Assembly: GCF_023218175.1 (NCBI RefSeq) | Contig: NZ_JALPTH010000007.1 | Span: 62,001-126,000 of the forward strand | Length of the DNA: 64,000 nucleotides | Origin: Streptomyces lichenis | GTDB lineage: Bacteria > Actinomycetota > Actinomycetes > Streptomycetales > Streptomycetaceae | Reading direction: 5' to 3' | Shown here: positions 39,753 through 48,512 of the stretch, one piece after another | Layout of the letters: the number at the start of each line of letters is the position of its first letter | Position numbering within the stretch: position 1 is the stretch's first letter | Translations under genes and position numbers: made by a program | Notes under the pieces: model-generated | What the model saw: only the letters and a program-made list of their open reading frames with translations | Databases searched by the model: none | Told to the model about the DNA's origin: nothing

Positions 39753-40954
39753 CCACCGCCGCCGAACCGCAGTACCGGATCGTCCTGGTCGAGGACGACG
39801 ACGGTGACGCGCTGCTCGTCGACGAGCTGCTGATCGACACCGGGCTGCGCTACGAGCTGACCCGCTGCACCACCCTGGCCGAGGCCCGCGCCGAGCTGAC
39901 CGTCCACCCGGCCGACTGCGTCCTGCTGGACCTGCACCTGCCCGACGCCATGGGCATCGGAGCGGTGGACGCCATCCAGGAGGCGGCCCCGCACGCGGCG
40001 ATCATCGTGCTCACCGGTCTCGCGGAGTCCCAGGCGGGGATCGACGCGGTGGCCGCGGGCGCCCAGGACTACCTGGTCAAGGGCCGGGTCGAGCCGGACC
40101 TGCTGCACCGCGCCGTGCGCTACGCCGCCCAGCGGAAGCAGGCCGAGCGGGTCAGCGCGGCCATCCAGGCTGGCCAGCTGCGCGCCGAGGAGAACGCCCG
40201 GCTGGAGCGCGGTCTGCTGCCGCAGCCGATGCTCGGCGCCTCCCGGATCTCGGCCGCCAGCCGCTACTTCCCGGGCCGGGAACGCGCCCTGCTCGGCGGC
40301 GACTTCCTCGATGTGGTGCACACCCCCGACGGGCTGCTGCACGCCATCGTCGGCGACGTCAGCGGCCACGGCCCGGACGCGGCGGCCCTCGGGGTCTGCC
40401 TGCGCATCGCCTGGCGCGCCCTCACCCTGGGCGGCCACCGCGGCCGAGAACTGCTCGGGCTGCTGGAGCGGATGCTGGTGGCCGAGCGCACCCACGCCGA
40501 CCTGTTCGCCACCGTCACTTTGGTCTGCCTGGACCAGGCCGGGCGGCGGGCCACCGTCTACCTCGCCGGGCACCACGCCCCGCTGCTCACCGGCGGCGGC
40601 TCCGCCCGCGAGGTGCGGGCCTCGCACGGCATCGCGCTCGGTATCGCGCCCGGGCTGGCCAACTGGCACCCCAGCGAGGTCGAACTGCCCGCCAACGGGG
40701 CGCTGATGATCTACACGGACGGCCTGATCGAGGGCCACCAGGGCGACGAGGACGAACGGCTCGGGGTGGAGGGGCTGATCCAGCTGGTGGACCGCATCCC
40801 GGCCGCCGACGCCGACAGCCATCTGGACGAGCTGATCACCGAGGTGCGCAAGCTCAACGCCGACCGGCACACCGACGACCTGGCCATCCTCCGGCTGGAG
40901 TGGAGCGGACTGGGGGCGGAGCCGCACCCGGCCGGCCGCGTCGGCCACCGCTGA
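39749..40954 (+). CDS. Receiver-PP2C (RsbU-like) protein phosphatase
   Basis: A 401-residue two-domain protein. Residues 10-125 are a receiver with acidic pair (VLVEDDDGDALL), Asp in CVLLDLHLPDAMG, Thr in IVLTGLAES and Lys in DYLVKGRVE. A short helical linker leads to a PPM/SpoIIE phosphatase domain (165-385): GGDFLDVVHTPDGLLHAIVG, DVSGHGPDAAALG, AGHHAPLLTGGG and LMIYTDGLIEGH with metal-binding Asp residues. Such proteins dephosphorylate anti-sigma-factor antagonists. The kinase gene overlaps its start, so phosphorylation by that kinase probably switches the phosphatase. Confidence 0.92.
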   Translation: MTTAAEPQYRIVLVEDDDGDALLVDELLIDTGLRYELTRCTTLAEARAELTVHPADCVLLDLHLPDAMGIGAVDAIQEAAPHAAIIVLTGLAESQAGIDAVAAGAQDYLVKGRVEPDLLHRAVRYAAQRKQAERVSAAIQAGQLRAEENARLERGLLPQPMLGASRISAASRYFPGRERALLGGDFLDVVHTPDGLLHAIVGDVSGHGPDAAALGVCLRIAWRALTLGGHRGRELLGLLERMLVAERTHADLFATVTLVCLDQAGRRATVYLAGHHAPLLTGGGSAREVRASHGIALGIAPGLANWHPSEVELPANGALMIYTDGLIEGHQGDEDERLGVEGLIQLVDRIPAADADSHLDELITEVRKLNADRHTDDLAILRLEWSGLGAEPHPAGRVGHR

Positions 40955-41052
40955 CCCGCCCGCCCCGCCGCCCCGCCGCCACGGCGGTGCTCCGCCGGGC
41001 AGGCGGTGCGGCAGCGGCCTCGGCCCGTCGGCCCCCTTCCGTACGGCGGCGC

Positions 41053-41223
41053 TCAGTCCTCCGGGCGCAGCAGGCCCCGCTCGTACGCCCGCCGCAGGTG
41101 CTGCGGTACGAGGAGGGTCCGGCCGTCCACGGTGACCGGGACCAGCGCCGGGGTGCTCGCCTTCCACTGGGCGCGGCGGTGGCGGGTGTTGCTGCGGGAC
41201 ATCTTCCGCTTGGGGACGGCCAT
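41053..41223 (-). CDS. rpmF: Zinc-free paralogue of ribosomal protein L32 (C-minus type)
   Basis: A 56-residue protein starting [20 protein letters not shown], the invariant L32 head. The second half lacks all four Cys of the normal zinc ribbon and reads [20 protein letters not shown] instead. Such C-minus ribosomal proteins replace the zinc-binding form during zinc starvation and are normally repressed by Zur. A Zur-box-like palindrome lies 46-63 nt upstream. The start is fixed by the family. Confidence 0.93.
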   Translation of the reverse strand: MAVPKRKMSRSNTRHRRAQWKASTPALVPVTVDGRTLLVPQHLRRAYERGLLRPED

Positions 41224-41268
41224 GACGGACTCCAGGGGTCGCGGGATCGGAACGCCCGCCACCCTACA

Positions 41269-41286
41269 TGAAAACGATTCCCGTTA
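41269..41286 (-). promoter_or_regulatory. Zur-box-like site upstream of the L32 paralogue
   Basis: TGAAAACGATTCCCGTTA resembles the actinobacterial Zur box (TGAAAATNATTTTCA) and contains AACG/CGTT half-sites. The TGAAAACG part is the best match; the right arm is degraded. Confidence 0.55.
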
Positions 41287-41348
41287 AGCGGGCCGTCCCC
41301 TTCCGGCCGCCGGCCGGCCCGTTCCGACGGGGAGCCGGTGGCGGTGCC

Positions 41349-42878
41349 TCAGGGCGGGCCGTCGTCCACCTCCTCGTACCGCCGGCGCACCTCGTCCAGG
41401 TCGCCCAGCCGGTCCAGGCCCCGCACCGGCCGCGCGGTGCGCTGGTTGCGCTCCAGCCGGGCCCGGTGCCGGTCCATGAAGACCCAGTAGCCGACCGTGT
41501 ACGGGCAGGCCCGGTCGCCGGTGCGGTCGCCCGGGCGGTAGGCGCACGGCCTGCACAGGTCGCTCATCCGGTTCACATACGCCCCGCCGGAGGTGTACGG
41601 CTTGGTGGTCATCCGGCCGCCGTCCGCGTACTGCGACATGCCCACCACATTGGGCAGCATCACCCAGTCGTAGCCGTCCACGAAGCTGCGGTGGAACCAG
41701 TCGGTCAGCGCCGCCGGGTCCCAGCCGCGCTGGAGCGCGTACCCGCCCAGCACCATCAGCCGGGGGATGTGGTGGGTCCAGCCGGTGTCCCGCACCTGCG
41801 CCAGCACCGTGGACAGGCAGCGGGCGCGGACGTCGACGGCGTCCAGCTCGTCCCACCACTCCGGCACCGGGGCGGTGTGCCCGAGCGCGTTGGAGCCCCG
41901 GTACTCCTCGCCGAAGTACCAGTACAGCTGCCAGACGTACTCCCGCCAGCCGGCGATCTGCCGGACGAACCCCTCCACGCTGTTCAGCGGCGCGGCCCCG
42001 GCCCGCCAGGCGGCCTCGGCCCGCTCCACGCACTCCGCCGGGTCCAGCAGGCCCAGGTTGAGCGAGGAGGACAGCAGGCTGTGGCTCATCACCGGGTCCC
42101 CGGCGAGCATGGCGTCCTCGTACGGCCCGAAGGACGCCAGCCGGTGCTCGGTGAACCGCTTCAGCGCGGCCAGCGCCTCCTTGCGGGTGGCCGGGAAGAG
42201 CCGGGGGCCGTCCCGGCCCACGAAGGAGACGTCCCCGTCCTTCTCCCAGCGGTCCAGGTCCCGGCGGACCTCCTCGTCGACGGAGTCCTCGCGCGGCCGG
42301 TAGGGCCGGTCCACCTCCAGGGCGTCCGCCCCGCGCGGCGGCGGCTCCCGGTTGTCGTGGTCCAGGTTCCACTTCCCGCCGGCCGGCCGGTCGCCGTCCA
42401 TCAGCAGCTCATGGGTGCGCCGCACCCAGCGGTAGAAGTCCTCCTGGCGCAGCCTCGCCCCGCCGCCGTGGCCGTCCGCCCAGGCGGTGAAGTCGGCCGG
42501 GTCTACCAGGAAGCCGCGCGGCGGGCCCACCTCCACCCGCTCCAGCGACGTGACCAGTCCCAGCGCCGCCCGCGAGGTCGGGTGGTGCACGGTGACCCGG
42601 TCCCGCTTGCCGACCGCCTTCGCCAGCCCCTCCCGGTAGGTGTCGGCCTTGATGTACCGCACCCGGTCGCCCAGTTCGGCGGCCCGGTGCCGCATGGCGG
42701 AGAGCACCAAGTGGGCCTTGGCCCGGTGGAAGCGCCGCCGGCGGAACACCGAGCGGGCCTCGATCATCACCAGCGGGGTGTCCCGGCCGGGCCCGCGTCC
42801 GCCGTCCGGGTCGAGGAAGTGCGGGCCGAGCTGGTCCCCGAACAGCCAGTGGTACGCGGTGCCCTGTCCGGTCGCCAT
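41349..42878 (-). CDS. FeS-containing cryptochrome/(6-4) photolyase (PhrB/CryPro type)
   Basis: A 509-residue flavoprotein of the FeS-BCP class, repairing (6-4) photoproducts or acting as a cryptochrome. It begins WLFGDQLGPHF, as family members do. The four iron-sulfur ligands are C354, C442, C445 and C458 (ARC, LCRPC and RACPY contexts). From memory, those of Agrobacterium PhrB are C350, C438, C441 and C454, giving the same spacing. FAD-site segments such as VEGFVRQIAGWREYVWQLYW and MLPNVVGMSQYADGG are intact. It follows the class I photolyase after 2 nt, probably in one transcript. GTG at 42884 overlapping the upstream stop is an alternative start. Confidence 0.92.
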   Translation of the reverse strand: MATGQGTAYHWLFGDQLGPHFLDPDGGRGPGRDTPLVMIEARSVFRRRRFHRAKAHLVLSAMRHRAAELGDRVRYIKADTYREGLAKAVGKRDRVTVHHPTSRAALGLVTSLERVEVGPPRGFLVDPADFTAWADGHGGGARLRQEDFYRWVRRTHELLMDGDRPAGGKWNLDHDNREPPPRGADALEVDRPYRPREDSVDEEVRRDLDRWEKDGDVSFVGRDGPRLFPATRKEALAALKRFTEHRLASFGPYEDAMLAGDPVMSHSLLSSSLNLGLLDPAECVERAEAAWRAGAAPLNSVEGFVRQIAGWREYVWQLYWYFGEEYRGSNALGHTAPVPEWWDELDAVDVRARCLSTVLAQVRDTGWTHHIPRLMVLGGYALQRGWDPAALTDWFHRSFVDGYDWVMLPNVVGMSQYADGGRMTTKPYTSGGAYVNRMSDLCRPCAYRPGDRTGDRACPYTVGYWVFMDRHRARLERNQRTARPVRGLDRLGDLDEVRRRYEEVDDGPP

Positions 42879-42880
42879 GG

Positions 42881-44257
42881 TCACTCCCTGCCCCGGGCCT
42901 GCTTGAACCGCCGCAGCCCCTCGTCCAGATCCACGATCGGCTCCGGGTAGTCCAGCTCCGCGCGCCGCTCGGCCGGCAGCCGCCAGGGCTCGTGCACCTT
43001 CCGTCCGGCGACCTCCCGCAGCTCCGGGACGTACCGGCGGACGTACGCGCCCTCCGGGTCGAACCGCCGGGCCTGCACCAGCGGGTTGAGCACCCGGTGC
43101 GGACGGGTGTCGGTGCCGGTGCCGGCCACCCACTGCCAGTTCATCTGGTTGTTCACCAGGTCCCCGTCGACCAGCAGGTCCAGGAAGTGCCGGGCCCCCA
43201 CCCGCCAGTCCACGTACAGCGTCTTGGCCAGGAAGCTCGCCACCAGCAGCCGGGCCCGGTTGTGCATCCAGCCCTCGGCGCGCAGCTGGCGCATCGCCGC
43301 GTCCACGATCGGATAGCCGGTGCGGCCCTCCTTCCAGGCGGCCACGTCCTCCTCCGCCTCCTTCGACCGCCGCCAGGAGTCGTGCCGGGTGCGGTAGTCC
43401 TTCTCCGCCGACTCCGGCCGGGCGGCCAGCACCTGGTGGTGGAAGTCCCGCCAGGCCAGCTGCCGGACGAAGGCCTCCGCCCCGGGGCCGCCCCGCTCGC
43501 GTGCCAGATGCACCAGCTCGCCGGAGGACAGCGCGCCGAAGTGGAGGTACGGCGAGAGCCGCGAGGTGGCGTCGCCCGCCAGATCGTCGTGCCGCTCCTC
43601 GTAGGCGTCCAGACCGTCCCGCCGCCAGCGCCCGAACAGCCGCCGCCCGGCCTCCTCGCCGCCCCGGGGGACATCGGAGGAGACGCCCTCCACCTCGGAG
43701 CGGGCCGGCAGTGGCTCGGACTCCACCGCCTCCGGCACCCGCACCTTCCGCGGCGGGCCGAGCGGTTCGCGCAGGCGCAGATCGGACCAGCGGCGGAAGT
43801 ACGGGGTGAACACCGCGAAGTGGTGCCCGCCGCCGGACGGCGCCACCGCCCCGGGCGCCACCGCCGTCACCACCGCGTCATGCACCCGCAGCTCCACCCC
43901 ATGGTGCTCCAGCTCCTCGCGCAGCCGCTCCTCGCGGTGGTGGGCGTACCGGCTCACCCCGGCCGAGAGGTGCACCTCGGACGCCCCGCACTGCCGGGCG
44001 ACGGCCACCACCTCCCGTACCACCGGCCCGGAGCGCACCACCAGCCGCCCGCCCCGCTTGCGCAGCCCGGCGTCCAGCGAGGCCAGGCAGTCGAAGAGGA
44101 AGGCCGAGCGGTTGGGCGCGTCGAACCCGGCCGCGTGCACCCCGCTGTCCCGGACGAACAGCGGCACCACCTCGTCCGCCGCGTCCAGGGCCGCCCGCAG
44201 CGGTGGATGGTCGTGCAGACGCAGGTCCGCGGTGAACAGGACGACCGCTGCGGTCAT
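42881..44257 (-). CDS. phr: Class I deoxyribodipyrimidine photolyase (CPD)
   Basis: A 458-residue DNA-repair flavoenzyme that splits cyclobutane dimers with blue light. N-terminal antenna domain: VVLFTADLRLHDHPPLRAAL, then SAFLFDCLASLDAGLRKRGG. The C-terminal FAD domain has SRLSPYLHFGALSSGELVHL, FVRQLAWRDFHHQVLAARPE, GYPIVDAAMRQLRAEGWMHN, RARLLVASFLAKTLYVDW and NQMNWQWVAGTGTDTRPHRV, the class I signature. Length is normal. ATG with GGGAG upstream. The second photolyase follows immediately. Confidence 0.95.
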   Translation of the reverse strand: MTAAVVLFTADLRLHDHPPLRAALDAADEVVPLFVRDSGVHAAGFDAPNRSAFLFDCLASLDAGLRKRGGRLVVRSGPVVREVVAVARQCGASEVHLSAGVSRYAHHREERLREELEHHGVELRVHDAVVTAVAPGAVAPSGGGHHFAVFTPYFRRWSDLRLREPLGPPRKVRVPEAVESEPLPARSEVEGVSSDVPRGGEEAGRRLFGRWRRDGLDAYEERHDDLAGDATSRLSPYLHFGALSSGELVHLARERGGPGAEAFVRQLAWRDFHHQVLAARPESAEKDYRTRHDSWRRSKEAEEDVAAWKEGRTGYPIVDAAMRQLRAEGWMHNRARLLVASFLAKTLYVDWRVGARHFLDLLVDGDLVNNQMNWQWVAGTGTDTRPHRVLNPLVQARRFDPEGAYVRRYVPELREVAGRKVHEPWRLPAERRAELDYPEPIVDLDEGLRRFKQARGRE

Positions 44258-44379
44258 GGTGGTGCTCCCGGGCTGTGCTGGTGGTGCTGGTGGTCGGTGC
44301 GGGGCGGGCCCCGGCAGGAGTTCGGCCCCGGTGGGCCGCCGGATGGGTGTCGTACGGGTGAGGCGGCCCGGTGGAAGGG

Positions 44380-45999
44380 TCAGCCGGGGGTGCTCCTCTC
44401 GTACCGAGGCTCCCGCGGCTCCCGCGGCCCGCCGGCTCCGGGCGCGGGCGGGTCGCCGGGCCGGGCGGCCATGCCCTTCGCGGCGGCCTGGGTGATGTTG
44501 CGGGCCATCCCGCCGAACACCACCGCGTGGAACGGCGAGACCGACCACCAGTAGGCGTGCCCGAACAGCCCGCGCGGATGGAACAGCGCCCGCTGCCGGT
44601 AGCGCACCGGCCCGCCGTCGTCCTGCTCGGCGTGCATCTCCAGCCAGGCCAGCCCCGGCAGCCGCATCTCGGCCCGCAGCCGCAGCAGCCGGCCCGGCTC
44701 GATCTCCTCCACCCGCCAGAAGTCCAGCGAGTCGCCCACCCGCAGCCGCTCGGCGTCCCGGCGGCCCCGGCGCAGCCCCACCCCGCCGACGAACCGGTCC
44801 AGCCAGCCCCGTACCGCCCAGGCCAGCGGGAAGGAGTACCAGCCGTTGTCGCCGCCGATGCCCTCGATCACCCGCCACAGCGCATCCCGGGTGGCCGGCA
44901 CCTCCAGCTCCCGCTCGTCCTCGTAGAGGCTGCCGCCCGCCCAGTCCGGGTCGGTGGGCAGCGGATCGCTCGGCGCGCCGGGCAGCGCGGCCGAGGACCA
45001 GCGGGTGGCGACCTCCGCGTCCCGCACCTTGCGCAGGGCGAGCCGCACCGCCTCGGCGTAGGGCAGCGGCTGCCCGGGCCCGTCCGGGATGTAGCGGGTG
45101 ATGTCGTGCTCCCGGCAGATCACCTCATGGCGCAGCGACTCGGTGAGCGGGCGGGCGATGGAGGCCGGGACGGGTGTCACCAGCCCCACCCAGTGGCTGG
45201 ACAGCGTGGGCGTGAGCACCGGCACCGGCAGGATCAGCCGCTTGCGCAGCCCGGCCACCCGGGCGTAGCCCAGCATCATGTCCTGGTAGGTCAGCACATC
45301 GGGGCCGCCGACGTCGAAGGTCCGGTTCACGTCCTCGGGCATCGCGGCCGAGCCCACCAGGTAGCGCAGCACATCGCGGACCCCGATCGGCTGGATCCGG
45401 GTGTGCACCCAGCTCGGGGTCACCATCACCGGCAGCCGCTCGGTCAGATAGCGCAGCATCTCGAAGGAGGCCGAGCCCGAACCGATGATCACCGCCGCCC
45501 GGAGCACGGTGGCGGGCACCGGGCCGTTGACGAAGATCCGGCCCACCTCGGCGCGCGAGCGCAGATGCGGCGACAGCTCCCGCTCGGGCACCGCCGAGGG
45601 GGTGAGCCCGCCGAGGTAGACGATTCGTTTCACCCCGGCCGCGTGCGCCTGCTGGGCGAAGATCCGGGCCGCCCGGCGGTCCGTCTCCTCGAAGCCGCTG
45701 CCGGTGCCCAGGGCGTGCACCAGGTAGTACGCCACCTCCACGCCCCGCATCGCCTCGGCCACCGAGGCCTCGTCGGTGGCGTCGCCCCGGACCGTCTCGA
45801 CGTCCCCCGCCCAGGGCTGGTCCCGGAGCTTGCTCGGGGTGCGGGCCAGGCAGCGCACCCGGTGGCCCGCCTTCAGCAGCTCGGGCACCAGCCGGCCGCC
45901 GATGTACCCGGTCGCCCCGGTCACCAGGCACAGCGGCCCCTCCCCGGCCCGTTCCCTCCGGTCGTCCGGCTTCCGCCCGTCCGCGTTCCGCTCGCTCAC
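44380..45999 (-). CDS. NAD(P)-binding Rossmann protein with DUF2867 domain
   Basis: A 539-residue protein. Residues 20-330 form an NmrA/extended-SDR-like Rossmann domain (CLVTGATGYIGGRLVPELLK, then YYLVHALGTGSGFEETDRRA and VKRIVYLGGLTP). Residues 345-510 form the DUF2867 domain, an SRPBCC-like ligand pocket (EVPATRDALWRVIEGIGGDN, FRVEEIEPGRLLRLRAEMRL, YRQRALFHPRGLFGHAYWWS). Family members are annotated as SDR/DUF2867 proteins with no proven reaction. It sits in a minus-strand run of stress genes (photolyases, SDR, Dps). GTG start preceded by GGGAGG. Confidence 0.85.
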   Translation of the reverse strand: MSERNADGRKPDDRRERAGEGPLCLVTGATGYIGGRLVPELLKAGHRVRCLARTPSKLRDQPWAGDVETVRGDATDEASVAEAMRGVEVAYYLVHALGTGSGFEETDRRAARIFAQQAHAAGVKRIVYLGGLTPSAVPERELSPHLRSRAEVGRIFVNGPVPATVLRAAVIIGSGSASFEMLRYLTERLPVMVTPSWVHTRIQPIGVRDVLRYLVGSAAMPEDVNRTFDVGGPDVLTYQDMMLGYARVAGLRKRLILPVPVLTPTLSSHWVGLVTPVPASIARPLTESLRHEVICREHDITRYIPDGPGQPLPYAEAVRLALRKVRDAEVATRWSSAALPGAPSDPLPTDPDWAGGSLYEDERELEVPATRDALWRVIEGIGGDNGWYSFPLAWAVRGWLDRFVGGVGLRRGRRDAERLRVGDSLDFWRVEEIEPGRLLRLRAEMRLPGLAWLEMHAEQDDGGPVRYRQRALFHPRGLFGHAYWWSVSPFHAVVFGGMARNITQAAAKGMAARPGDPPAPGAGGPREPREPRYERSTPG

Positions 46000-46126
46000 C
46001 AGGGCCTCCCATCGCTGCGGCGCGTACGCCGTCCGTCCATGCCGCGTCCCGACCGGGTTCCACCGTCCGGGGGCCGCAATCCGCCGGCCACCCGGACGGC
46101 CCGTGCCCCTCTCGCCCCGTGCCCGG

Positions 46127-47014
46127 TCACCGCGGGGCCGCGTCGCTCACCGCGGCGGCCCGGCCGCCCGCGCCCAGCAGCCCGGTCGCCCGGAACGGCT
46201 CCGCGGCGGCCAGCCGGGGCAGCTCCCGCCGGCACACCGCGGTCACCACCGGCGGCATCGCCGCCCGCACCAGCTGGGTCGCCCGCAGCCAGGACGGCAG
46301 ATAGACCGCCGGCCGGCGCCGCTCCACCGCCCGGACCATCCGCTCCGCCACCACCCCGACCGGATAGACCTTCCGCGCCGGCCGCGGCATATGGCCGCGC
46401 AGCTCCCGCAGCACCGCGTACCGGTCGGCGTCCCGGATCATGTCGGTGTCCGTCCAGTTGATGTACGCGATGCCCACGCCGACGCCCTCGTGGGCGTACT
46501 CGGCCCGCAGCGCGTGCGCGAAGGACTCCACCCCGGCCTTGGAGGCGCAGTAGGCGCTCATCATCGGCGAGGCGCCGATCGCGGCCAGCGAGGCGATCTG
46601 GAGGAAGTAGCCGCGCCTGGCCAGCAGCGCGGGCAGGAAGGACCGCGCGGTGATCGCGCTGCCCACCAGGTTGACCTCGACCACCCGGCGCCACACCGCC
46701 GGGTCCGAGGTGCCGAACGGACCGCCCTCGGCGATCCCGGCGTTGGCCACCACCACCGACGGCGGTCCCATCGACTCACCCACCTCGGCCGCCACCCGCG
46801 CCATCCCGGCGTCGTCGGTGATGTCCACCTCCCAGCAGCGGGCCTCGCCGGGCAGGACGTCCCGCACCCGGGCGAGCGTCGCCTCCTCGCGGCCGAGCAG
46901 CGCGAGGCGGGCGCCGCGCTCGGAGAGCGTCCGGGCCATCGCCGCGCCCAGGCCGCGGGCGGCGCCGGTCACCACCGCGGTACGGCCGTACAGGGGACTG
47001 GGCTCGGTCGCCAT
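46127..47014 (-). CDS. Short-chain dehydrogenase/reductase
   Basis: A 295-residue classical SDR: cofactor motif TGAARGLGAAMA, then VVANAGIAEGG, catalytic Ser in QIASLAAIGAS and the YxxxK motif in AYCASKAGVESFAHAL. Extra C-terminal helices (PAVYLPSWLRATQLVRAAMP) are typical of membrane-associated SDRs of lipid metabolism. It lies between the DUF2867 protein and Dps, same strand, with gaps of about 90-130 nt. Substrate is unknown. Confidence 0.92.
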   Translation of the reverse strand: MATEPSPLYGRTAVVTGAARGLGAAMARTLSERGARLALLGREEATLARVRDVLPGEARCWEVDITDDAGMARVAAEVGESMGPPSVVVANAGIAEGGPFGTSDPAVWRRVVEVNLVGSAITARSFLPALLARRGYFLQIASLAAIGASPMMSAYCASKAGVESFAHALRAEYAHEGVGVGIAYINWTDTDMIRDADRYAVLRELRGHMPRPARKVYPVGVVAERMVRAVERRRPAVYLPSWLRATQLVRAAMPPVVTAVCRRELPRLAAAEPFRATGLLGAGGRAAAVSDAAPR

Positions 47015-47105
47015 GTCGGGCTCCTCTCGGGGAAGGCGTCAGCACCGGCGTGCGGTACGGGCACGGCCGGTGCTGACGCCCGGGGACAGCCGGGGGCGGG
47101 ACGGC

Positions 47106-47684
47106 TCAGGGCTGCTTCCTGGCCTGGTCGGCGGCGGCGCTCGCGGCGGCCTTCTCCGAGGAGGCGCCGGCCGTGCTCAACCGCCCGCCGCTGGACTCCA
47201 GATGGGCCCGGACGAACCACTGGAACAGCTCCAGGCTGCGCAGCTGCTCGATCAGCATGTCCTGGGTGACCGGGTCCAGCTCCTCGGTGGCCTGCATCGC
47301 GGCCCGGTGGTCCTCGATCAGCGAGGTGTACACCAGGTCCAGCGCGCCGAGGTGCTCGATCGCCTCCGCCCGCCCGATGGAGTAGTCGTTCCAGGCGCGG
47401 TCGGCCACCAGCGACCCCGGGGTGCCCTTGGGCTCCCCGCCCAGGGTGGAGATCCGCTCGGCCAGGTCGTCGGTCATCGCCCGGACCTGGTCCACCTGCG
47501 GGTCGATCATCTCGTGCACCGCGATGAAGTGCGGCCCGACCACGTTCCAGTGGATGTGCTTCAGCGTCAGATGCAGGTCGTTGAGCGAGTGCAGACGCAT
47601 CTGCAGCAGGCCGATGATCTCGGCGCCCGTCTCGGTGGACAGACCGGGGATGGTGTACGAGAGGGAGGGTTTCTGCGATGCCAC
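47106..47684 (-). CDS. dps: Dps-family DNA-protecting ferritin
   Basis: A 192-residue ferritin-like protein protecting DNA from peroxide by oxidising iron. Key Dps residues are seen in LKHIHWNVVGPHFIAVHEMI and VDQVRAMTDDLAERISTLGG, forming the intersubunit ferroxidase site, and in DLVYTSLIEDHRAAMQATEE and LEQLRSLELFQWFVRAHLES-like helices. The Ser/Ala/Lys-rich C-tail (SEKAAASAAADQARKQ) could bind DNA. GTG start with TAGGAG 8 nt upstream. Confidence 0.93.
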   Translation of the reverse strand: MASQKPSLSYTIPGLSTETGAEIIGLLQMRLHSLNDLHLTLKHIHWNVVGPHFIAVHEMIDPQVDQVRAMTDDLAERISTLGGEPKGTPGSLVADRAWNDYSIGRAEAIEHLGALDLVYTSLIEDHRAAMQATEELDPVTQDMLIEQLRSLELFQWFVRAHLESSGGRLSTAGASSEKAAASAAADQARKQP

Positions 47685-47796
47685 GTGGTGCTCCTAGCGT
47701 GAGGCTGCGCGGGTTTCAGGTAATCACCGGGTCGGTCCGCCCGCCCCTCGGGCGACACCCGTACGGGCCGGGGGGCCCGGATCGCCCCGCGCGGGA

Positions 47797-48357
47797 TCAG
47801 CGGGTGCCGTGGGCCATCCGGCGGCGCAGCAGCAGCACGCCCCCGGCGGCGCCGGCCGCGGCGAGTGAGCCGCCGGCCACCATCTCGACCGTGGTGGGGC
47901 CCTGGCTGCCGCCGAGGCCGCCGGTGGTGCCGCCGCTGGGCGTACGGGGATCGACGGTCACCGTGCCGCGGAAGCGGCTGCCGTTCCCGCAGTCGCCGTC
48001 CACGCTGTACGGGGTGCGCTGCCCGGTGCCGCTCCCGGTGACGAAGGTGGACCGCGGGGCGATCCGGGCGGTGCCGGTGTAGCGGGTGCCGCCGGGGGCG
48101 GCGCCCGAGGAGCTGGTGAGGGTGGTCCGCCCGCCCTCGAAGGCCCGCGAGGAGGCCGTGATGCCGCGGCTGCCGCCCGAGTTCCGGGTGAACGGGCAGG
48201 TCACATTGACGGTGACGGTGGCCCCGGGGGCGACGCTGGACGGGGAGACGGTCACCGTCGCGGTCTGCGTGGTGCTGCCGCCCGCCCACGCCAGGGGCGC
48301 GGCGGCCAGGCACAGCGCGCCGGCGAGGGCGCCGGCCGGCAGGGATATGGAACGCAT
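47797..48357 (-). CDS. Secreted, membrane-anchored hypothetical protein
   Basis: A 186-residue exported protein of no recognised family. Signal peptide 1-25 (LCLAAAPLAWA), then a Thr/Ser/Gly-rich beta-type domain (TATVTVSPSSVAPGATVTVN, YTGTARIAPRSTFVTG) with two Cys likely to pair, resembling Ig-like actinomycete surface proteins. A Gly/Thr linker precedes a membrane helix and an Arg-rich tail (LLLRRRMAHG). The LAAAG before the helix is not a sortase motif. It seems to be a single gene. Confidence 0.7.
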   Translation of the reverse strand: MRSISLPAGALAGALCLAAAPLAWAGGSTTQTATVTVSPSSVAPGATVTVNVTCPFTRNSGGSRGITASSRAFEGGRTTLTSSSGAAPGGTRYTGTARIAPRSTFVTGSGTGQRTPYSVDGDCGNGSRFRGTVTVDPRTPSGGTTGGLGGSQGPTTVEMVAGGSLAAAGAAGGVLLLRRRMAHGTR

Positions 48358-48512
48358 GGGGTCCTTCTCTCGCGTCGGGGTGCGGCCGCCCGCTTCGGCG
48401 GCACCGGAGACCGGCGAGCACGGCTCGGCCCGTGGCACTCCGTCAGCGTGAAGCTATGCGCGCCCCGCGCCCCCCACCAGCCGGGACGGTCTGAACGGAC
48501 CACCCGCGGCCC

